A stretch of 10,338 bases of DNA from an uncultured Flammeovirgaceae bacterium (lineage in GTDB: Bacteria; Bacteroidota; Bacteroidia; Cytophagales; Cyclobacteriaceae): NCBI GenBank assembly GCA_937138955.1, contig CAKZPJ010000775.1, positions 1-10,338 of the forward strand. The letters are read 5' to 3'. The translations under genes and the position numbers were made by a program. Shown one piece after another: positions 6,068 to 10,338 of the stretch (positions within the stretch are counted from its first letter, which is position 1; every line of letters begins with the position of its first letter). Below the pieces are notes generated by a model, which had not been told where the DNA came from, ran no database searches, and saw only the letters and a list, made by a program, of their open reading frames with translations.

Positions 6068-7982
6068 TCTGTTCTTCCAGTACATTCAATAAGCTTGCAG
6101 TTACATTTAAAAAGTTACCCTCCGAAATGATGCCAACTAACGCACTATTTTTTACCACTGGTAAACAAGGCGAGTTATGTTGCTTCATCAGTCGCATAGC
6201 TTCCATCACGGTTTTGTCAGGAGCAATGGTAATTGGGTTGCTAATCATTAAGTCTTTTACGGCTTTTTCTTCACATTTATCATGTCCAGCTCTATCTACT
6301 AGATAACGGATCAGGCGACGGGCAGTTACCAATCCGCACAGGTTTCCTTTTTTATCTTCCACCGGTACAAAGCGCACCCGTTGCCAATCCATAATATTAG
6401 CTACCAGTTCAGGAATATCGTTTTCTTCTACACTGAATATATCGCGAGTCATAAATTCTTCAATCAATAGAGAGGTAGCTGACCATTCCCTAGAATCTTG
6501 CCGAGCAGCTAGTTCCCACTCATGAATTGGCTTACCCGATTTCTGATTCTTAATCATGGCCGAAGTTAGCGTAGATGAGCGTTCGTCATCCAGCACCTCT
6601 TTGCTCAACTTACTAAACGATTGCAGAATCCAGTAAGACCCAGTACGGCGCAATTGATTTCTAGCTTCAATAATACCCATGTAGTAGTCTATATCTTCCG
6701 AACTCACTTGGCGTTTTTCTAGACCTTGTCGAGCCAGCGGTAGTAGTTCTTTAGCAATTAGTTCGCTAGTACTGATTTTCTGTCCGTTGAGCCAAATCAG
6801 ATCAGTATCATGACCAGAAAAAGCAGAAGAAACAAAATTAGATTGTGCATCGTCAAACTCCATCTTTTGGGTGATGTCACCGTACTCTTGATGCGCGCCT
6901 TCCATTAGCCCTAACCAGAAAGCTGAATTAGCCACCTCGTCGACGATACTAGGACCAGAAGGTAATAGGCGGTTCTCAATTCGTAAATGGGGTTTTCCGT
7001 TAGGGCTGATTCCGTAGCAGGGGCGATTCCAGCGGTATACGGTAGAGTTATGGGTCATCAAGCTACTCAGATCGGGCGTTTTTCCTTCTTCCATCATCTT
7101 CGCAACATCTCCATCAGGCTCAGTCATCAGCATGGGGCGGAATCGAACAATGTCCTCCCGGTACAGCTCAATAATGGAATCTTGCATCCAGTGGTTACCA
7201 AATGTTACTCGAGGACTACGGTCGCGTAAGTGTTCCGATACTACCCGCGTATCAATCGACTGTTGAAAAAGAGCTATGCGAGTTTCGCTCCAGAGTCGTT
7301 TCCCGAACAAAAAAGGAGAGTTAGTAGCAATGGCTAATGTGGGTGCCGCAATAGCTAATGCAATATTATACTTCGGCACAAAGTCTTTCGGCGTTACCTG
7401 CAAATGCACTTGGAAGCTGGTATTACACGCCTCTAGCATAGCGGAATCGTGCTTAATATTCAACTCGTCAATACCCCGAATGCTTAGTTCGTATTCACGC
7501 CCGCGCATTTTGCTAAGTGCTTCCATCAGGGCATGGTAGCGGGGCAAAGGCGTGCAATTATGATCCTCCATATCCGTCTTTCGTAACGTGGGGAGAATTC
7601 CTGTCATTACCGGATCAAAACCCATTTCGGAACCCAGCGCGTAAAGTTCCTCCATATTTTGAGCGATGTTTTGCGCTAGGTCAGAAAAACAAGTACCGGT
7701 AAATTTTAATGGGTCGAGATTAATCTCAATATTGAACTTCGCCAACTCGGTGGTAAACCCCGGCGACTGAATGCGATCCAGCACTTCCAGTGAGATGGGT
7801 TTAGGCTTGCAATGAGAATCTACTAAGCATAGCTCTTGTTCTGCCCCAATGTGAATAGGATCTTCGTTAAACCAAGACTCTTCCAGCATCGTTTCTAGTG
7901 CCTTCAGGTCTTGTAAGATATTTCGAGTGTTGCGGTTGAGGTCATCCCGACTTGAAACCAGCTTGACGTTTAGTGTGCCCAT
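6057..7982 (-). CDS. GCS2-family carboxylate-amine ligase fused to a CBS-domain pair
   Basis: This 641-residue protein is a two-part fusion. Residues ~35-480 are a glutamate-cysteine ligase 2 (YbdK/EgtA-type) catalytic domain, which uses ATP to join a carboxylate, typically the glutamate gamma-carboxyl, to an amine. Motifs include GAEQELCLVD (46-55), FNIEINLDPL (83-92), SFQVHLQV (189-196), NSPFLFGKRLW (221-231) and LRIENRLLPSG (333-343). The central SFQVHLQV has Gln where many GCS2 proteins show His. Residues ~508-632 are two CBS repeats (starting MTRDIFSV and MISNPITI), which in other proteins bind adenine nucleotides and regulate activity. It is roughly 250 residues longer than a stand-alone YbdK. 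The gene heads a leftward operon, overlapping the zinc acylase by 11 bp. Its upstream region borders the MITE-like element; no convincing promoter was found. Glutathione synthesis is not implied, since no GshB gene is present here; the product is unknown. Confidence 0.9.
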   Translation of the reverse strand: MGTLNVKLVSSRDDLNRNTRNILQDLKALETMLEESWFNEDPIHIGAEQELCLVDSHCKPKPISLEVLDRIQSPGFTTELAKFNIEINLDPLKFTGTCFSDLAQNIAQNMEELYALGSEMGFDPVMTGILPTLRKTDMEDHNCTPLPRYHALMEALSKMRGREYELSIRGIDELNIKHDSAMLEACNTSFQVHLQVTPKDFVPKYNIALAIAAPTLAIATNSPFLFGKRLWSETRIALFQQSIDTRVVSEHLRDRSPRVTFGNHWMQDSIIELYREDIVRFRPMLMTEPDGDVAKMMEEGKTPDLSSLMTHNSTVYRWNRPCYGISPNGKPHLRIENRLLPSGPSIVDEVANSAFWLGLMEGAHQEYGDITQKMEFDDAQSNFVSSAFSGHDTDLIWLNGQKISTSELIAKELLPLARQGLEKRQVSSEDIDYYMGIIEARNQLRRTGSYWILQSFSKLSKEVLDDERSSTLTSAMIKNQKSGKPIHEWELAARQDSREWSATSLLIEEFMTRDIFSVEENDIPELVANIMDWQRVRFVPVEDKKGNLCGLVTARRLIRYLVDRAGHDKCEEKAVKDLMISNPITIAPDKTVMEAMRLMKQHNSPCLPVVKNSALVGIISEGNFLNVTASLLNVLEEQNEG

Positions 7983-8352
7983 ATTGTAAATTAGGTTGCT
8001 TGCTCAATATAATAAATGATTTTTGCTTCCTATGGTTTAGAAGCTGTTTGAGTTAACTCTTCTTGTTTCTTAGGAATCTTTTTCCGCCACTCGTCGGCTT
8101 TTTTTCGCACCGTAGCGTAGGCTACGCCACTCAAAAAGAGCCTAGATTGACAAAAATCTCTCTCCTAATAAATCAAAAAATATAACTCAAACAGCTTCTT
8201 AGATAAGCTATTTAATGGGTTATAGCCCATATGGATAGAATGTATATAAAAACATTACAGTGTAAGATCAAACACTAAATCAGTTGCTGATAAAATGAAC
8301 TAAGCGCGATCTTAGCTCTTCAGACTCTAGAGCCAAAATATAAGACTATCTG
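7983..8352. other. 370-bp divergent intergenic region with MITE-like element
   Basis: This spacer separates the leftward ligase operon from the rightward GAF operon and must hold both promoters. Its centre is the MITE-like element described separately. The right part (8202-8352) holds a short hairpin, ATGGGT-TATA-GCCCAT (8215-8230), and another small inverted pair, CTAAG/CTTAG (8300-8304 and 8311-8315). I found no convincing TAnnTTTG promoter element for either gene, and no credible small coding sequence or RNA gene. Confidence 0.6.
8040..8198. mobile_element. MITE-like element, 159 bp, with 16-bp perfect terminal inverted repeats and TTA target duplication
   Basis: The left end GAAGCTGTTTGAGTTA (8040-8055) is the exact reverse complement of the right end TAACTCAAACAGCTTC (8183-8198). 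The element is flanked directly by TTA (8037-8039) and TTA (8199-8201), a 3-bp direct duplication. It is far too short to encode a transposase. These are the marks of a non-autonomous element mobilised by a transposase supplied elsewhere. A TNA target is known for the IS1031 group of the IS5 family, so that group is a reasonable guess, not a match I could check. Inside is a palindrome, GCGTAG-G-CTACGC (8115-8127). One leftward frame is open for about 44 codons across the element and reads basic, but it runs through the terminal repeat into flanking DNA and has no ATG. Confidence 0.75.
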
Positions 8353-9687
8353 ATGACCACAAAAATAGCTTTCTTAAAGAAAAATAGTATCCTGCTGCTT
8401 ATTGGCTTCATTATCCTACTGATCTTCGCTAGTTCGTTTACGGCTTTTTATAGCCGAATGGGAGCCGCCCAGCAGCGATACGATACCATTCAGCTTTACA
8501 CCGCGATAGTACAAGGAATGCTATTACTCATCGGGATTCCTATTCTAGTAATAGTTATCTTCCGATTACAACGCGATGAGAAGAAACGCCATCAGCTACT
8601 AGCGCAGCTAGACAACAGTAATCGAGAGTTTGTCTACAACGATGGGCAAGCCCTTAATAATCAAGAAGCAACGCAGATTTCCAAACGCTTAACCCAAAAC
8701 CTGGAGAAGGTTGTAAATTTCATTAGAAACTTGGGTGAAGAGGAATCAGAATGGGCTGAGCTAGACGATAAGCAAAAAGAGCTGAACAAAAACACGTTAG
8801 TAGGTGAGTTGCTCAAAATGCAAGAGAAGCTTGCCCAAATAAAGCAAGAGGATAATCTCCGTTTATGGGCTACTGAAGGAGAAGGGAAAGTAGCTGAGAT
8901 TACCCGCACTCACCAGACGAACCTTACTGCGCTGGGAGATCAACTACTCGCATATATCGTCAAATACGTAGAGGCCAATCAGGGCGGATTATTTATCGTT
9001 AATGATACCGATGTATCTGATCAACATCTGGAAATGGTAGCATGCTACGCCTACGACAAAAAGAAACACGAAGAAAGAATAATAAAACCTGGACAAGGCT
9101 TGATCGGTCAAACCTTTATTGAACAGAAAACTATACGTCTTAAAAACATTCCGGAAAATTACGTCCGAATTACTTCAGGATTAGGAGAAACTACCCCATC
9201 GTACCTAGTAGTTATACCGCTAAGATTCAATGAGCAGGTACTAGGAGTATTAGAAATAGCCGCTTTTCATGAACTGAGTGACTTTAAAATCGAATTTCTC
9301 GAGCAAGTTGGGGAAATTATTGCTTCCTCAATCTCGGTTGTTCGTACTAGTCAACACACTAAACTGCTATTGGAAGAGTCAAAACAGCAAGCTGAAGAGA
9401 TGCGAGCTCAGGAGGAAGAAATGCGCCAAAATATGGAAGAGCTGCAAGCAACCCAAGAGCAACAACAGCGTCTTCAGCAAGAGTTGCAGGAGAATGAGAA
9501 AACATTACAAGAGAAATTAGCGGAGTTGAAGGTGGTGAATGCAAACAGTGAGCATATTCGCCAAGAAGAAAAGCAGCGAGCGGATGAGCAAATTAAAGCC
9601 CGCAATAAAATGATGGAGAAAGCAATGCAAAAGTTTAAACTGAGAGAACAAGAGCTACTATCCGAACTAGAAGAAGCTAAAAAGTAA
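8353..9687 (+). CDS. Membrane-anchored GAF-domain sensor with long coiled coil, no catalytic output domain
   Basis: This 444-residue protein has two transmembrane segments, ~12-32 and ~50-70, with a very short (about 17-residue) loop between them. A charged helical region follows (75-165), then a GAF domain (~170-335) and a C-terminal coiled coil (~336-444). The GAF part shows LWATEGEGK (171-179), NQGGLFIVND (209-218), ACYAYDKKK (230-238), GQGLIGQTF (247-255), RITSGLGE (272-279) and PLRFNEQVLGVLEIA (289-303), all typical of Bacteroidota sensor GAF domains. The coiled coil includes EEMRAQEEEMRQNMEELQAT (348-367). In related sensors this linker joins GAF to PAS or histidine-kinase domains, but here the protein stops after it. 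It therefore cannot itself phosphorylate and probably acts through a partner. The downstream SpoIIAA-like gene, 28 bp away, is the obvious candidate. The signal is unknown. The ATG at 8353 precedes the first TM segment. Confidence 0.87.
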   Translation: MTTKIAFLKKNSILLLIGFIILLIFASSFTAFYSRMGAAQQRYDTIQLYTAIVQGMLLLIGIPILVIVIFRLQRDEKKRHQLLAQLDNSNREFVYNDGQALNNQEATQISKRLTQNLEKVVNFIRNLGEEESEWAELDDKQKELNKNTLVGELLKMQEKLAQIKQEDNLRLWATEGEGKVAEITRTHQTNLTALGDQLLAYIVKYVEANQGGLFIVNDTDVSDQHLEMVACYAYDKKKHEERIIKPGQGLIGQTFIEQKTIRLKNIPENYVRITSGLGETTPSYLVVIPLRFNEQVLGVLEIAAFHELSDFKIEFLEQVGEIIASSISVVRTSQHTKLLLEESKQQAEEMRAQEEEMRQNMEELQATQEQQQRLQQELQENEKTLQEKLAELKVVNANSEHIRQEEKQRADEQIKARNKMMEKAMQKFKLREQELLSELEEAKK

Positions 9688-9715
9688 AGTATACAAAACT
9701 AAAATCGGGACAATT

Positions 9716-10138
9716 ATGAAAGAAGTAAGAGAAAGTTATTTCGAAGCAGCGTATGATGAATCTATTAACGCAATTGTATCTAGGTGGCATACTGCTCCCT
9801 CATCAAAAGAGTTTAGAACTGGAATGAATCATATTGTAACATTATTGCAAAGCTCACCGACCGGTACCTTACTATCAGATACTACCAATCTAGGGGCAAT
9901 TAGTGATGAAGATCAAGTATGGTCTTACACTGAGTGGCTGGGACAAGCTTTGGAGCACGAATACGAAACGTTAGTACTTATAATGTCTTCTGATATCTTC
10001 GCCCAAATGTCAGTAGAAGATATTATGGAGCAAGCTAATGCGGCTACTAACAATCGGGTAGTGAATCAGTACTTTGATAATGAGCAAGATGCTCGAGCTT
10101 GGATTAAGCAAAGATCAGAATCAGTTAGTTCGATGTAA
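9716..10138 (+). CDS. Small SpoIIAA/STAS-like protein
   Basis: This is a 140-residue cytoplasmic protein without signal peptide or TM segment. Its layout resembles the SpoIIAA-like/STAS fold: an initial strand ending in a conserved Trp (Trp24), a helix starting EFR (32-34), the strand-turn LLSDTTNLGAISDEDQVW (52-69), a strand ETLVLIMSS (84-92), and a final YFDNEQDARAWI (119-130), the usual strand-helix end. Similar Bacteroidota proteins are annotated as hypothetical or STAS/SEC14-like. STAS-type proteins act through protein-protein contacts, sometimes controlled by phosphorylation. The gene lies 28 bp after the GAF gene and is closed by an intrinsic terminator, so the two form an operon. Acting as the output partner of the GAF coiled-coil protein is inference. 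The fold call rests on pattern only. Confidence 0.72.
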   Translation: MKEVRESYFEAAYDESINAIVSRWHTAPSSKEFRTGMNHIVTLLQSSPTGTLLSDTTNLGAISDEDQVWSYTEWLGQALEHEYETLVLIMSSDIFAQMSVEDIMEQANAATNNRVVNQYFDNEQDARAWIKQRSESVSSM

Positions 10139-10159
10139 CTACTTTATACAAATTTTTGG

Positions 10160-10194
10160 AAAGCTCGCTGATTAACTTCATCGAGCTTTTTTTT
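10160..10194 (+). terminator. Rho-independent terminator of the GAF/STAS-like operon
   Basis: AAAGCTCG (10160-10167) pairs perfectly with CGAGCTTT (10182-10189) around a 14-nt loop, and the U-tract continues to 10194. It begins 22 bp after the stop codon of the small SpoIIAA-like gene. It is a textbook intrinsic terminator for rightward transcription. Confidence 0.85.
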
Positions 10195-10284
10195 GCTTGC
10201 TCAACAAAATACTCGAATAAACATTATTGTATTTTTTCACTAATCTGGTTACATATCTCATTCCTCCTCTACTAAGTTATAAAT

Positions 10285-10338
10285 AGCTCTTTAGCTCTTT
10301 AGCTCTTTAGCTCTTTAGCTCTTTAGCTCTTTAGCTCT
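10285..10338. repeat. 8-bp tandem repeat array (AGCTCTTT), cut by the window edge
   Basis: Six perfect copies of AGCTCTTT (starts at 10285, 10293, 10301, 10309, 10317 and 10325) are followed by a six-base partial copy at the window end, with no mismatch. The array must continue beyond the window by an unknown amount. A TAG at each junction, with an 8-bp period, puts stops in all three rightward frames; TAA does the same leftward. The array is therefore non-coding. It follows the terminator by about 90 bp of A/T-rich sequence with no gene. Confidence 0.95.

Noticed and set aside
6987..7702. Plus-strand open frames inside the ligase-CBS gene
   Set aside because: They are shadows of the minus-strand gene, whose motifs cover the same region.
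8229..8276. Small 15-codon reading frame upstream of the GAF gene
   Set aside because: It is very short, has no ribosome-binding signal or recognisable content, and is expected by chance in A/T-rich DNA.
8215..8333. Short hairpins before the GAF gene as a riboswitch or ncRNA
   Set aside because: The stems are 5-6 bp and isolated, with no recognisable riboswitch core or U-tract.
8661..8909. Minus-strand open frame inside the GAF gene, Ser/Phe-rich
   Set aside because: It is the complement of the Glu/Lys-rich helical region of the GAF protein and shows composition typical of an antisense frame.
10285..10338. Terminal array as a CRISPR
   Set aside because: The unit is 8 bp with no spacers, so it is a simple tandem repeat.

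Overview
The window looks like chromosomal DNA from a member of the Bacteroidota, most probably a Cytophagales-type bacterium. Most starts lack a Shine-Dalgarno sequence and follow A/T-rich leaders. A GAF protein carries the glutamate/glutamine-rich coiled coil typical of sensors in this phylum, and one secreted protein has a signal peptide ending Ala-Gln. This assignment is inference from style and gene families, not from a marker gene.

Left block (1-4015). Two genes run leftward: a Cys-free HxlR-family regulator, then an FAD-dependent alditol oxidase-like enzyme with an N-terminal export signal. Divergent from the regulator is a tightly spaced three-gene set: a DJ-1/PfpI-superfamily protein, a small secreted beta-rich (probably outer-membrane) protein, and a Rossmann-fold oxidoreductase of the F420H2:NADP-reductase-like family. 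The 136-bp divergent spacer holds a perfect 13-nt palindrome beside the hxlR start and three direct repeats of a GTAAGTA-type word at an 18-19 bp period, which are good operator candidates. The block reads as an HxlR-controlled electrophile, aldehyde or redox response locus.

Middle block (4072-7982, all leftward). A large carboxylate-amine ligase of the GCS2 (glutamate-cysteine ligase 2) family fused to a CBS pair overlaps a zinc acylase of the succinylglutamate desuccinylase/aspartoacylase family. That is followed after 58 bp by a Tat-exported phosphotriesterase-family metal hydrolase. An amide-forming enzyme with a likely nucleotide-sensing module next to an amide-cleaving enzyme suggests a regulated make/break cycle for a small N-acyl or gamma-glutamyl compound. 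The substrate cannot be read from sequence. This is the most interesting functional unit here.

Spacer (7983-8352). A 159-bp MITE-like element has 16-bp perfect terminal inverted repeats and a 3-bp TTA target duplication. It lies between the divergent ligase and GAF genes.

Right block (8353-10338). A two-TM, GAF-domain, coiled-coil protein without a catalytic output domain is followed by a small SpoIIAA/STAS-like protein and a clear intrinsic terminator. The window ends inside an 8-bp tandem array (AGCTCTTT, at least 6.75 copies) that continues past the edge. No RNA genes or CRISPR arrays were seen, and no complete insertion sequence.
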